Position numbers and translations under genes: made by a program. A DNA stretch of 64,000 bases from Cliona cf. orientalis (taxonomy: Eukaryota > Porifera > Demospongiae > Clionaida > Clionaidae), in NCBI GenBank assembly GCA_963930775.1, contig OZ005704.1:5022001-5086000 (forward strand), written 5' to 3'. Under the pieces are notes generated by a model that had not been told where the DNA came from, did no database searches, and saw nothing but the letters and a program-made list of their open reading frames with translations. Within the stretch, counting starts at the first letter, position 1. The number at the start of each line of letters is the position of its first letter. Shown here in pieces: positions 30,961 through 42,604 of the stretch.

Positions 30961-33203
30961 TTACTTTTTGTTTTGGTTTAGTCTTCTATTTACTTCATCA
31001 ATAGAAGTTACACATTTCTTCCAAGCCTTCCTTTCCGACTCGTCACTCTTCAACGGATATTGCTGGAATGTGACCTTCTTAATGAAGGCCACTTTGACGG
31101 GATCTAGTACAGCCTTCCCTTTAACTCCACTGACATTGCTTCCCATCCTCTCCTCTTCACTGATTATTCTACGATTAACATTGGCAGCGAAGTTTCCCCT
31201 AGATGTAGATGCTGTACGTATGCTTATGAGTTCTTCAGCACTTAGGAATTGTACAGGAGTTGTCTGGGGCTGACTGCCAGAAGGGTGTGTAGTCGAGGGA
31301 GGGGGCGGGGGATTCAGGGTGGGCTGCTGGTTGGTAGCAGTTTCTGGAGTTGAGGGAGGGGGATTCAGAGTGGCCTGCTGGTTGGTAGCAATTTGTGGCG
31401 TTGGGGGATTCAGGGTGGGCTGCTGTTTGGCGGTAGTTTGTGGAGTCGATGGAGGAGGCAAAAGATTTAGGATCGGCTGCTGGTTGGTGGCAGTTTGTGG
31501 AGTCAAGGAAGGGGGATTCAGAGTGGCCTGCTGTTTGGTGGTTCTTTGTGGTGTTAAAGGAGAAGGTGGGGGGTTATCAGCTGCCTTAGTTGAGTGTTCT
31601 ATCCCTGATGTCACTCCTTGTACCACTGAAGCAAGAAAAGACTCGCTAAGCCACCACGGATTGTCATCACGGTCGAGATATGCTGGAGTGCTACAACTGT
31701 TGCGTGTACATAATGGACCAGGGGCAGCTGACGATGGAGGAATAGGTGCCGTGATCTTCCGCACAGATTCGTGAAGGAGTTTCATCGATGTCTCCATGCT
31801 CTCCTGACGCTTCGCCAACTCGGTCAACTTGCTGGTGATGTGGACCAGCCTTGTATCCATTAGTTGTACAGTGGACGCAACGGTCTGTATCAAGTACTCC
31901 AGGTGACTGGAGACCTGTGCAGTGTAATACACATACAAAAATATCATAGATCATACATGTAATATGTTGCATGTACACCAGTATCCATACAAAGTATCAT
32001 GTACCTTATCTCCACAATTACTCAAATTGGCTGTCGGGTCTGGGCTGTCAACAGTGATAACAATGTTATTCTAGAAAAAGGTGAAGTGTGTAACAGTACA
32101 ATAATATTAAAATGCATACAAACTCATGCAGTAATATCTTGTGTACTATAATTATGTGCATGTAGAATCTACATGTACGCACATGTACTTACTTTTGGAG
32201 GTACAGGTGGTAGGACACCATTGTCGTCGTCATCATCATCATCACTCGAACTGCTGCTGGACAGTAGTGGTAACTCGGAGATATCTAATCGAACTGGCTT
32301 GCCATCTGTAGTGGGAGTAGATGTTACTGGCGAAGGGGAGAGTCCTTTCGCAGCTGCTCCAAGCTCAAAAGTGAACTTCTTGTCATCCTTCTTAGCAGCT
32401 TTCTTCTTTATAACTGGCTTCTTCATCTGTCATGCATAAACACAACATTATACATGTGCCAGTCACATCATTTCAATGATCTTACCTGCTGTACTTCTTT
32501 CAGAGGCTTCCTTGGCCTCCCTCTCCTCTTCACAGTGCTGCTGGTCATGACGTTCTCCTTTTCAAGGCATCGCTTCTTTTCAGGTGGCTCACCAAGCTCA
32601 CTGTCCGCTTCAGCCTCACCATCACCTCCCTCAGCAGAACCATCCTTCACATACTCTAATGCAGTCACTTCTGCCTGATGCATCAAAGCTAGGTCTTCAG
32701 GTCGCTCACCGTCCGCTTCAGCCTCACCATCACCTCCCTCAGCAGAACCATCCTTCACGTACTCATTCAATGCAGTCACTTCTGCTTGACGCATCGAAGC
32801 TAGGTCACCTGGTCACAGGTTCATTACGGAAATAGTTACATGTAAGTGCACATGAAATTACATGTACATGTATGCACAGTACACTTACCAGCTGCCAATA
32901 CAGTTGCCATGATGATCTCACCATTGCTCCATTTAACCTCACAGCAGTCCTCAACTGATGGTACCATTGCACTGACAATATTCTTCCTCGGAATGATAGA
33001 GATTGTGTCATCCACAGTAAATTTTACCACAAAGTGGCTTGGTCCTACAACAGAGTATAACAAATTTCTATAATTAATATCACCGAATAGTACATGCAAG
33101 AATACTATTAATACCGTACAAATCAACTCTCACCTGTAGATGCATCAATCGCCTGTCGTACGCGTTCACGATAGGTCATCCTTTCACCTGCAGCCATTTC
33201 CAT
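30961..33203 (-). CDS. BEN-domain protein carried by the transposon, six exons
   Basis: Exons (minus strand): 33203-33134, 33044-32889, 32808-32486, 32426-32193, 32070-32005, 31914-30961. All borders are GT..AG, all phases agree, and the total is 1803 nt = 600 aa plus stop. Residues about 25-75 (FVVKFTVDDTISIIP...VKWSNGEIIMATVLAAG) look like a small beta-barrel. Residues 80-190 hold a tandem duplication (QAEVTAL..EYVKDGSAEGGD, twice) and a basic stretch (VKRRGRPRKPLK, AT-hook-like). A Thr/Pro/Gln repeat linker follows. The last 100 residues match a BEN domain: NFAANVNRRI..EEERMGSNVSG, GKAVLDPVKVAFIKK, FQQYP, WKKCVTSID. BEN domains bind DNA and recruit chromatin factors; here it may assist or restrain transposition. 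Gene and transposase are convergent, 410 bp apart. Confidence 0.8.
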
Positions 33204-33579
33204 GTAGATTGATCAAGGATGGTAGACTTTCACGTTGAATATTTGAAGGTTAAGACTGTAGACTTCGGTAAAATGATACTCTCTTCGCAGAGCGATTCCT
33301 TTTTATGCTTGGCCTTCAGGTTCATAGTGCGCGTCTTTTTTGATAGCAGTTGATATCCGTGCTCTAATTGGAATCACCAGTTCAAAGTACAAGGGCGGCT
33401 GGCGCGTTGGTATGGTGTGGTCCATCGAGTGCAGTGCGCGTGCGCGCGCGGTGCGCGTAGCGCGTGCGAGCTCAAATCGCGCGCGCGTGCCTGACTTCCG
33501 CTCGCGGGCAATGTTCGCGTGTCCGCGAGTATTGCTACGCGCGCTCGCGGGGGTTTTGCGAGCACGCGCGAGTAAATGT

Positions 33580-33602
33580 TAAGTTGCCTGTGATCTGTAC
33601 TG
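33580..33602 (-). repeat. Right terminal inverted repeat of the transposon
   Basis: Reverse complement begins CAGTACAGATCACAGGCAAC and is followed by TA at 33603-33604. One mismatch to the left repeat. Confidence 0.85.
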
Positions 33603-33706
33603 TACATTGTACGTAATGTACAGTATACATTTTTCTTTATAATAATTTATGTACAACATTGTACATGAGAAAATATTGGAGTCTCTGTACTGTCTAAAAT
33701 GTACTA

Positions 33707-35177
33707 CAGTCGAGCCTCCGAACAAAGGACACTTTGGGAACGGGCCTCTTGTCCTTTGCTCGGAGGTTGTCCCTATCTCGGAGGTTCATGATTTTTCAAC
33801 CCATTTTGATTGTATTATCCTTAACAAGTTAGTAAATGCACTGAAATGCATAATAAGAGCAGTAGAGATGATAATGAAGTGATTGGTATGTTCTGTTTTC
33901 AGTATCAACATAGCACAGGCTGAATTTTTTTGTTTCTGAAGTACTGACTACTCCTAGATCGTTATCTGGATTCAAGGCTAATATTATTATCGCGCATGCA
34001 GTATAATATCGCGACCGCCTAGATTGCGACAAAGGTGGGCGTGGCATCGTTAATTTAAGGGCGAGGTTTCCGGATGTCCGCTATTTAGAGGCAGTTTTGC
34101 ATTGAAACGTCACGTTGGGAGCTTGGATCTTGTCCGCTGTCCGGAATCGAGAAGCGTCCGCTTCTCGGAGGTTGCTAAATATTAGTTAGACACTGTTTAG
34201 GAGGTTTCTATGTGATTTAGAAGACCGAAGGACTCTATATGGAATCCCGAGCGAAGCGAGGGTTCTATGAGAGCCCTGAGGTCTTCTTTTAAAATCACAT
34301 AGAAACCGACTAAACAGTGTCTAACAAGTTTAGATCCTATATATAAAGAGCCAGAGGGCAAAACTTGTAGGTGACTATGAAAATCTTGTAGGTGAGTATG
34401 AGAAGCTTGTAGGTGACTATGAGATTTAGATACCTGTCAGTAGCCAATCAAATTGCAGTATTTGTTACAGCTATGATCTAAATATTAGTTAGACACTGTT
34501 TAGGAGGTTTCTATGTGATTTAGAAGACCGAAGGACTCTATATAGAATCCCGAGCGAAGCGAGGGTTCTATGAGAGCCCTGAGGTCTTCTAAATCACATA
34601 GAAACCGACTAAACAGTGTCTAACAAGTTTAGATCATGTAGTTTTGTATTGTTAGAGCCAGAGGGCAAAACTTGTAGGTGACTATGAAAATCTTGTAGGT
34701 GACTATGAGACATGGATACTTGTCAGTAGCCAATCAAATTGCAGTATTTGTTACAGCTATGATCTAAATATTAGTTAGACACTGTTGAGGAGGTTTCTAT
34801 GTGATTTAGAAGACCGAAGGACTCTATATAGAATCCCGAGCGAAGCGAGGGTTCTATGAGAGCCCTGAGGTCTTCTAAATCACATAGAAACCGACTAAAC
34901 AGTGTCTAACAAGTTTAGATCATATAGCTTTGTATTGCTAGAGCCAGGGGGCAAAACTTGTAGGTGACTATGAAAATCTTGTAGGTGACTATGAGAAGCT
35001 TGTAGGTGACTATGAGATATAGATACCTGTCAGTAGCCAATCAAATTACAGTATTTGTTACAGCTATGATCTAATGTACTATAACTATCAGTGCTAAATT
35101 CAATCGGTAACATGGCACTTGTCCGCTGTAGAGAGGTTGTCCGCTTCTCGGAGGGTCCGTTATCGGAGGCTCAACTG
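33707..35177. repeat. Pogo/Tc1-like MITE with nested array
   Basis: The ends CAGTCGAGCCTCCGAACAAA (33707) and GTTATCGGAGGCTCAACTG (to 35177) are inverted, flanked by TA on both sides, and carry the CAGTnGAGCCTCCG word usual in pogo/Tigger-type elements. Degenerate CCGCTTCTCGGAGGTTG blocks continue inward on each side. It contains the tandem array 34178-35073 and no coding frame. Confidence 0.65.
34178..35073. repeat. Tandem array of three palindromic ~300-bp units
   Basis: Three direct copies (34178-34479, 34480-34766, 34767-35073) of the unit also found alone at 24961-25250. Each starts with a hairpin of about 60-bp arms whose loop holds CCGAGCGAAGCGAGG. Each then has two or three CTTGTAGGTGACTATGA subrepeats and ends GTTACAGCTATGATCTAA. 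The subrepeat number differs between units (3, 2, 3). Confidence 0.88.
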
Positions 35178-36152
35178 TATAATCTTCTCCAATGACCTGC
35201 CTATGTATCTCACTGAGTAACTTTGGCGAGCATTAAGTTTGGAAAAATGGCTCTCTGTTGGTATTGGCAAAGTTGAAATTTTATCTGGTGGACATGATTT
35301 TTTAATTTGGTGATCTACACCAAATTCAGCAAACCACCTTACCGAAATTTCCTGCTATATGGTACAGTGGAATTCCTTTACTCCAGACATCCTTGTGATC
35401 CAATGCTAGTGGCCGGATGTGACCTCATTTCAGGGCCTAGGGGTTATTGAAGGCTACATGTACATCGATGATATCTTGTGACCTATGGCCTCATAAGCTA
35501 CATGTAGGTACATGCACGCAAATATTTGTGTTGTAGTCAAGTCAGGCCAAATTGTGAATCCAATAATTACTGTGAAAGACGACCCCGTACCGTACTGTAG
35601 TATATGTGCACGTTTATGTTAGCGAATCTATTAATTGCGATACGTACAAAAACTCGCAATTCACAATTAATAGATACTCGCAATTAAAACCTGACCTATG
35701 GTACCCGATAATTGTTTCATCTGCATGGTGATCTACAAAAATGCATGAAGAATACCCACTCTCCTCAAGAATCACCCCATGATTGAGACAGGTTTTAATA
35801 CGTACTGTAGGACACCACATGTATAGGTGTCCACTGTTGCCTGTTTTTGTACAATCTATCCAAAAATTTGTGCCCATGATTAGTGCCATTACTGTGGTCT
35901 GCCGGCACCAGCCAGACTTCGGCAAATTGCTACTAGTGATAACATGGAAAGTTGGTTTGGGAAATAACAATAGTCACATGAATCACATGACTGAATGCCA
36001 TTGTAGGATATGTTCAGCTCAAGCGACAATATAATTAATATTTATAGCAGGGCATATTTGCAAGCATTAAAGATGTATACATGCACAATGTAGACAGAAA
36101 ATTAATAAGGAATTAGTTGTTTGGGCCTATAATATCCACTTAGAGTAGTAAG
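35178..36152. other. Intergenic, no gene seen
   Basis: AT-rich. A short imperfect hairpin around 35620-35690 (GCGAATCTATTAATTGCGA versus CTCGCAATTCACAATTAATAG) is the only structure noticed. Confidence 0.4.
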
Positions 36153-39100
36153 TTACTTTAATGTACCAATATCCACTTTTTGGTCCGTATTGTGACTATG
36201 GTCAATGGTTCCAGTGCCATTTGACACCTTTGTCTCCCCACCACCTGCGACGAATACTGCTCCACTGGACAGAACTATGCAGGCACAAGCTGATCGTCCT
36301 ACGCGTAGCCTGCCAATATTCTCCCAACGTTTTGTACTAGAATGGTAGACGTAGATGTCTGCTCCAATTCCTCCCACAGCTAAAAGAGCTCCATTGAGAG
36401 CTATTGCAGTGGCTTGTGTCCCTGGGGTATCTGGTAGTGTACTCCACTGTGACAGTGATTGCATAGATAAAGTAGCTGACTTTTGGGAGATAAGGCAATC
36501 CATGTTTGCTGCATACACCCTCTTAGAAAAAGTGGTATTGTCCACTAAGCCACCCACGAGATAGCACATGTTACCAACAGTAGCAAGTGATACTTGATGG
36601 CATGGTGCAAGCATCGGAGCCGAGTTGAACCATTGCTGAGTAGACATGTCTAGAATCTCAACTCGTGAGAGTGCGCCATGAGGATTATTATATCCCCCTA
36701 TCACCACGACCCATTTATTTTTGTAGGTGGTGACTGATGGGCTCTTGCATGGTGTAGACATTGGCGGTAGGGGGTGAGTCCATTTGAGTGACCTGCTGTC
36801 CCACACTCCTAGCTGATTGGTAAATCTGGGCTTTCGCTTATCGTCCTGTTCCCCTCCAATTAGTACTAACTTATCATCCACGACAGTGATTGCAAAATAC
36901 TTGTGTGTGTATGGAGTTAGTGTTTCGTAAGTGTTTTTTTGTGGATCGTATACTAGCACTGTATGCCTTTCCATATCTGATGAGGTATTCCCTCCCCCCA
37001 TGTATACCTTTTTCTTGAGAAGAGCCACCTGTGGATACACAGAGATTCCAAAAGGCATTACAGCCTTCTTTTTCCAGTCCCAATTTAAGCGGGACTTCAG
37101 CTCAGATAGTGGCGTCTGCAAGTATTAAAGATAGTATGGTCATAATATGCACCATGAATACAAAAATAATATTATCGTACTTACACTTAATTGAATTGGG
37201 TCACTTTCCTTGCTCTCAACATTAACTCCAAGTTTGTTGACTGCTTCGACTTTGAAAACAAACGATGCTGCTCCATCCTTGTGGGAGAGGCCTTTCACTG
37301 TTACCGACTCCTGTAAACCACTTGTTAGTGTGAATTTCTTCTTATCCCAACGACCGGTATGTATGCGATGGTAAACCACATAGTGAGTCAATGAGAGGGT
37401 TCCCTGGTACTCTGGCTTTGTCCACTGAAGACTGACAGAATCACTGGTTATGTTGGTTGCGAATGGTGTGCCAGGTGGTCCACATAAAATATGAATCAGA
37501 TATTTGTCTTTGCCACGATTGATGTTCAAGCGTGCACTGAGTTTTGGCTTTACTATCTCCATGATAACTTTTGGTAGTGCAAAGGTCAACCTGACACATC
37601 CTTTAGAAATTTCAAATAGAGGTACACTAGCACAATTTGGCAGATTAAGCTCTCCTGCTATCTTTATTTGCACATTCTTTGCATCTCCAAGGGAAAACCT
37701 TGACCACTGACACTTGGGTACTACTTTGATGGCAAGCTGTGTGCTCTCCTTGGGAGGGTGACCATGTACACGTTGTGGAATTTCAAATACACTTCTCTGA
37801 CAAAAGTCTTGAAAGTGTCTAATATATTCAGCGAGCTCAGCTTTGTCTTCATCAGTACCATACTCATTTATGAGGTACTCCACAATGTCGTAGTTGAAGA
37901 ACGATATGTAGCTCTTTAGTTGCAAATGGATGATGATGTCATATACAGAGGTGACACTATTCACATCTAACGTTTCCAGAAGTGGACAAGTTGACGATTT
38001 ACTAGGAGCAATGCCAAGAACAGAGCTTAAAACCTCCTTGGGGTGTACTTGTTGATCAATGAGGGATTTTCTCATGCATTTAGTCAGCTTGGAAAATTCA
38101 GTGACGATGGATTTTGTCTCTCTACACAGCTTTGCTTCGAGGTCAAACTGTTCCTTCTTAGTCAACTTGCTAGAGTCAAGGTACGGAAAAAGCTTCAATG
38201 AATTGGGGCATTTCCCATTCAGATGATCAATTAAATTACAAGGTGTTGGACATCCACAATTAAAGGCCATCACTCCTTCAGAAGTACTGTCATCAACTGT
38301 CGTTTCGTAGCTGGCTGCACTTGATGTAGACACAATTGATTCTGCTAACTGCGGATATCCCACTGGCTCACTTCGTAGAGCGTTAGCTAGTGCTTCCCAG
38401 GTTGCACGTGGTTGCTGTAGCCAAATGACTAGCATATCAGTGAAGCAGCTGTCAATGTCGTGATGATTAGCTCCATTTTTTATGACATTAAGGTCATGCA
38501 CACTAACTCCAAGCTCAATACCAATGTGATACCATTTTGCTCTTGCATTCCAAACTTTTTCTATTACTTCCCGGATGTCATTTGATGTCAAGTATTGATC
38601 TCCATGTGTGTTAAGTACTGGCACGTTTGATGCTCCACCTTTGGATTTGACTTTCTCTGCAGATTGATTGACCGTACACGTTATCCCCTTACCAGAGTTG
38701 CGGTGGCCTGCACCAGACTGAGTACTACCGTCCTGTAATTGAGAACATACTTTGTCTTTGAGAGCGTAATTGTGGGTTACTTTAACGTTTGTTGAGGTTG
38801 ATGATTTATCACTTGTGTTATTGTGATTTACATCATTGCTGTCATTTTGCTTTGACCTTGTTTCTGTGAACTTGGTTGAACTTGGTGATGTGTTGAGACA
38901 GCTAGCTGGTTGAACTTCTCCATCTTGGCCAGGACTCCCTTTTTTGGTAGTATGTGATTTGCCCTGTCTGTCATTGTTTGATGCATTAACCCAATTTGAG
39001 TTTAATCTAACAGAAGCACTTGCAGAGTGCTCAGAGACATTCAGTACCCAATTTTCAACTTTAGCTTGTTGGGGTTCATTGATCCTTTTGCCTCTGGATT

Positions 39101-39293
39101 CAGTTTGAATAGTAGGTATGCCATCCAACAATCGTTGGCTTTCGCCATCATCTAGTGATTCTCGTGATTCACCACAGTCTTTTTTATGGTGGCTGATGCA
39201 GAATAAGGTCACAAATACTATCAACAACAGACTGCTTATGGCTACTGGGATTGACAGTATTACATGATAATGGGTCCCTATGGAAGCTTCCAT
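36153..39293 (-). CDS. Membrane-anchored death-like/FN3/Kelch protein (copy 1)
   Basis: Two exons, 39293-37185 and 37115-36153, joined in phase 0 by a 69-bp GTAAGT..TTGCAG intron; 1023 aa. Residues about 11-33 are one membrane segment (VILSIPVAISSLLLIVFVTL) followed by basic residues, so most of the protein is probably cytosolic. After a Ser/Thr/Asn-rich linker, residues about 236-320 resemble a death domain (WYHIGIELGVSVHDLNVIK, FTDMLVIWLQQ..ATWEALANAL). Residues about 345-600 are a Cys-containing region with FFNYDIVEYLINEYGTDEDK and GCVRLTFALPKVI, known to me from invertebrate death-domain proteins but unnamed. FN3 spans about 606-703 (SVSLQWTKPEYQG). Exon 2 encodes Kelch repeats. Such architecture suggests an adaptor or receptor in innate or death signalling; the ligand is unknown. 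Confidence 0.88.
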
Positions 39294-39659
39294 GGTAATT
39301 GACTTGAGGACTAAGCTTTCCTTAAAAATCGATTAGTGACTACATGAGCTACATACACTGGCTTGGTAGCTATGATCACACAAAACTGCAATATTATATC
39401 ACTTTCATGCATGGATACACTATTATAATATTGAAGCCTGAATGAGGGCATATACCATGCCATATCATGTGCACTCGTTCAGTTGTAGTACTCCCCCGGC
39501 CGGTTGATTCCCCTTATCATTATCTGATCTATAACAATTATTATTATGATAAGTATAATTCCCCAAATACTACTTCACTCGTCACATGTTAAATTTGAAC
39601 TTGTTTTCACAAACAACTCATCACATGACTATTTGTCATACATGACATGATTGTTGATA

Positions 39660-40430
39660 GCCTCTTTCCCAGGGATAATCACATCCACTATACATCCCTA
39701 CGCTTGCTTTTTGAGTTATATATGCATGAGGTGCAAAAGTAATGTGACTGAATCAAAACTGACTATCCTGAGCCATCAGTGGCAGGGACAAATTTTCTTC
39801 TACATGCAAGTCAAGAATACTCCAAGGATATATTGTAGTATGGAAGCCATACACATGAAAGGAAAAACTGTTACTCTAAATGCCATACTGTACTACATGC
39901 AAAACCACAGTCAGTGCTCTAAATAGAGCTGCACTGTGATTGGAAAATAGAGCACTGTGGTTTTACATGTAGTACAGTAGGGAAAATAGAGCACTGTGGT
40001 TGGAAAATAGAGCACTGTGGTTTTACATGTAGTACAGTATGGCATTTAGAGTAACAGTTTTTCCTTTCATGTGTATGGCTTCCATACTACAAGTACTAGT
40101 TAATGCACCATAGCGAGTACTCTACGGAAATTATTGCAAGAGGGGGTAGGTCGAGAAGTTCATATAGCACGAGGCGCAGCCGAGTGCTATATGAAACTTC
40201 GAGACCTACCCCCGAGTGCAATAATTTTCCAACCACAGTGCTCTATTTTCCCAATTAGGGAAAAATTTTCCAACCACAGTGCTCTATTTTCCCAATTAGG
40301 GAAAAATTTCCAACCACAGTGCTCTATTTTCCCAATTAGGGAAAATAGAGCACTGTGGTTGGAAAATAGAGCACTGTCATGCCAATTAGGGAAAATAGAG
40401 CACTGTGGACAATTAATCTGGAGTATTGAA
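39660..40430. repeat. Cluster of inverted and tandem repeats
   Basis: 39840-39905 and 40020-40090 are inverted copies (GGAAGCCATACACATGAAAG versus CTTTCATGTGTATGGCTTCC). Between and after them AAAATAGAGCACTGTGGTTGG occurs repeatedly in both directions, with TTTTCCCAATTAGGGAAAA palindromes. 40094-40230 is a foldback related to 44640-44812. 39670-39790 belongs to the GTAGGGATGTATAGTGGAT family also seen near 48540 and 60460. Confidence 0.75.
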
Positions 40431-40612
40431 CAGCAAAAAAGCAGCAAATTGAGAATCATGATTTGTATTGAGTAGCTAGTGAACAGCAAAAAGGCAGCAA
40501 ATTAAGAATTGCCATGATTGATATTGAGTACTGAACAGCAAAAAAGCAGCCAAAAGTCCATCTCACCAATTCAAATGAACTAGTTTCTTCTTGGGAGGGC
40601 TCGAACTTTTAA

Positions 40613-40860
40613 GGTACCATTTAATTGCGTGGGCGTGAGCGTCAGGAATGGCTAATTCAATTAGCGAATCGTGAAGGGGCGTGGCCGAAGAGGCCATACG
40701 AGTGCTTTTGGTCGAAGGTGGGCGTGTCCAGAATCGGCCAGGGATGATTATGCGCGTGTAATTAGCGACCGGAAGTGGCCCCTGAAGAAAAGGCCGGTAA
40801 TTGCCCACATCAAAGCAAGATCAAAGCATTCTTTCTTAATTATTAACCGCAACGACTTAT
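40613..40860. repeat. TTAA MITE copy 3, left half
   Basis: Identical to the first 250 bp of the copies at 19893 and 20956, starting after TTAA (40609-40612), up to AACCGCAACGACTTA where the other copies enter their A tract. It then runs into unrelated sequence. Confidence 0.85.
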
Positions 40861-42176
40861 TAAACACTAAGTAGTTACACCATAAGATAAAAGAATTTCC
40901 GTATGAGTAATGTAATGTAATGTAAATAATTAACTTATCTAGCCGTGGGAAGGGTTTTATGAGATAAAATTTATATATACATGGACAGAATGAAAAATCT
41001 TCAAAAATGTTGTGGGCAGAATTTTTAGTTTTACTTTCATATCCGAGTAAATGCTAGATTTAGTGGTTTTAACGCGCGGGGGAAGTCCCGTATTCCACGT
41101 ACGTCCATATAGTGTGTACAAACTCGATCGCAGGCTATGACGCAATCGCCCAATCGCGGATACCGCGTACTAATTAATAAAGACAAACGAGCACACCTGC
41201 GGGTTTGTTTGGGGTCGCGCGAAGGTCACCTTAGCCTTGCCTTGGCTAATGCACGTCAGAACGTGAGCTACTGAGGACATCCAAGCGATCGGTCCAAGAG
41301 CGGCACTAGCTACTAGCTACAGGATAGAGTTGGCACTACGTTTAGAGTTCGCTAGGACAGCCTGTCTTCACTAGGTGGAGTCCAGCGAAGCCGCACTCAC
41401 CCTGATCGAAACGAGGTAAATAAACTTGTGTATGTGTATGTGTATGCCAGTTTGTTGCATGAGCTACATGACGGTTTGGCAATGACCAAGCCATCATGCA
41501 CTGTGGGATGGTGAATGAACCAGCCCTAAACCTGAAAGCCAGTCTAGTGTATGAACTTCTAGCTAGCCTTTGAAATCGTGCTAGCTATATAGCTAATAGC
41601 CTGGGGCCCACAGTCTCTGCCATGCTAATGTATTATTTTTGTATACCCGTCTATTATTTATACTGTTCTACACTATACTCACCTAATCCGCACACACGGT
41701 AACACTCTACAGAGATTGAGAAATTGTGACGACTCTGAAGCTGTATATTGAGGTGTCCCATCTAGCTAGGTAACTCTATAGCTAAAGCTTGTTTTATTAT
41801 AATAGCAGTTCATTAATTTGCATACGTTTCTGATAATATTATATAGCTAATGTATTTATAATATTGTAGCATAATTATTAATAATATTATGTTAATGATT
41901 GTGCAAAGGGGCTCTGTCTCACATTATTATAAAATTAGCAGAATCTGATATTATAAACTTGGATTAATTTTACCTTTTTTCACTAACACAATATTATCAG
42001 CAAGGAGTGTAGTCTCAACCAGTTATATCAACATAAAACTGGATTTGGTGTAATAGCTAATTAAACTCCGAATTGTGGTAAGTTCAAACCACTAAGGTTC
42101 ATGTACTTTGTATTATAGGTATAGCTAGTACTATAAACAATTTATACTCAGCGGCTGCAAGTTAGCTATACCTAAA

Positions 42177-42604
42177 ATGTATCTTCAGCATCAGCTGCAT
42201 TTGACATCAGATTATTACGAAGCCAACATTTCATTGGTAAGTCTATAAGAGTTGTTAATTCTGATAGGTATATATAGCTATATTATACCAACTTGAGTTG
42301 TTACTATAATAATAATATTATATAATTATATTTGATATTAGAAAAGTAGAGACAACTTCCAACTTCATCAGCTGACAGGGATCAAGGAGCGATATCAATC
42401 TAGTTTCCACAGTGGATGGTACGGTGGGTCCTGGACATTAACTTAACCATTGCTCAATAATATTATAATATTATAGGTGGGTGCCACTGCAACTGTGGAT
42501 ATGGTGGACTCATTGGGGGTGGTATGACAACTGTGACGACTGCAAGTGATAAAGGAGTGTCAGGTGGTCATTCACGAGGTGCTACAGTAGCTTCAGCTGG
42601 ATAG
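42177..42604 (+). CDS. Possible small Cys/Gly-rich protein, 89 aa, three exons
   Basis: Exons 42177-42236, 42342-42423 and 42477-42604 keep phase and total 270 nt. The predicted product has a polar N-terminal half (YLQHQLHLTSDYYEANIS) and a C-terminal part containing GWYGGCHCNCGYGGLIGGG and ending VASAG. There is no signal peptide and no known family. A CpG-richer zone at 41100-41420 ending in GAAACGAG|GTAAAT could be a promoter and non-coding first exon. The whole unit lies inside the split MITE. The three-exon frame could arise by chance, so this is tentative. Confidence 0.3.

Larger units (their letters stand above)
29258..33602. mobile_element. Two-gene Tc1/mariner-type transposon with a BEN-domain gene
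   Basis: The ends CAGTACAGATCACAAGCAAC (29258) and the reverse complement of GTTGCCTGTGATCTGTACTG (to 33602) are 23-bp terminal inverted repeats with one mismatch, each flanked by TA as expected for Tc1/mariner insertion. The element is 4345 bp, two to three times a normal Tc1 element. Inside, an intact DD34E transposase (29534-30550, +) converges on a six-exon BEN-domain gene (30961-33203, -). Both subterminal zones (29280-29470 and 33420-33575) are packed with CG-rich words such as CTCGCGAG and GCGCGAGC and differ sharply from the AT-rich surroundings. Both genes are open, so the copy may be recent and possibly active. Confidence 0.88.

Noticed and set aside
31319..31774. Gly/Val/Cys-rich frame on the plus strand
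   Set aside because: Antisense shadow of the Thr/Pro/Gln repeat linker of the BEN protein.
34178..35073. CRISPR-like array
   Set aside because: Units are ~300 bp direct copies with no unique spacers, in an animal genome context; it is a satellite-like array.
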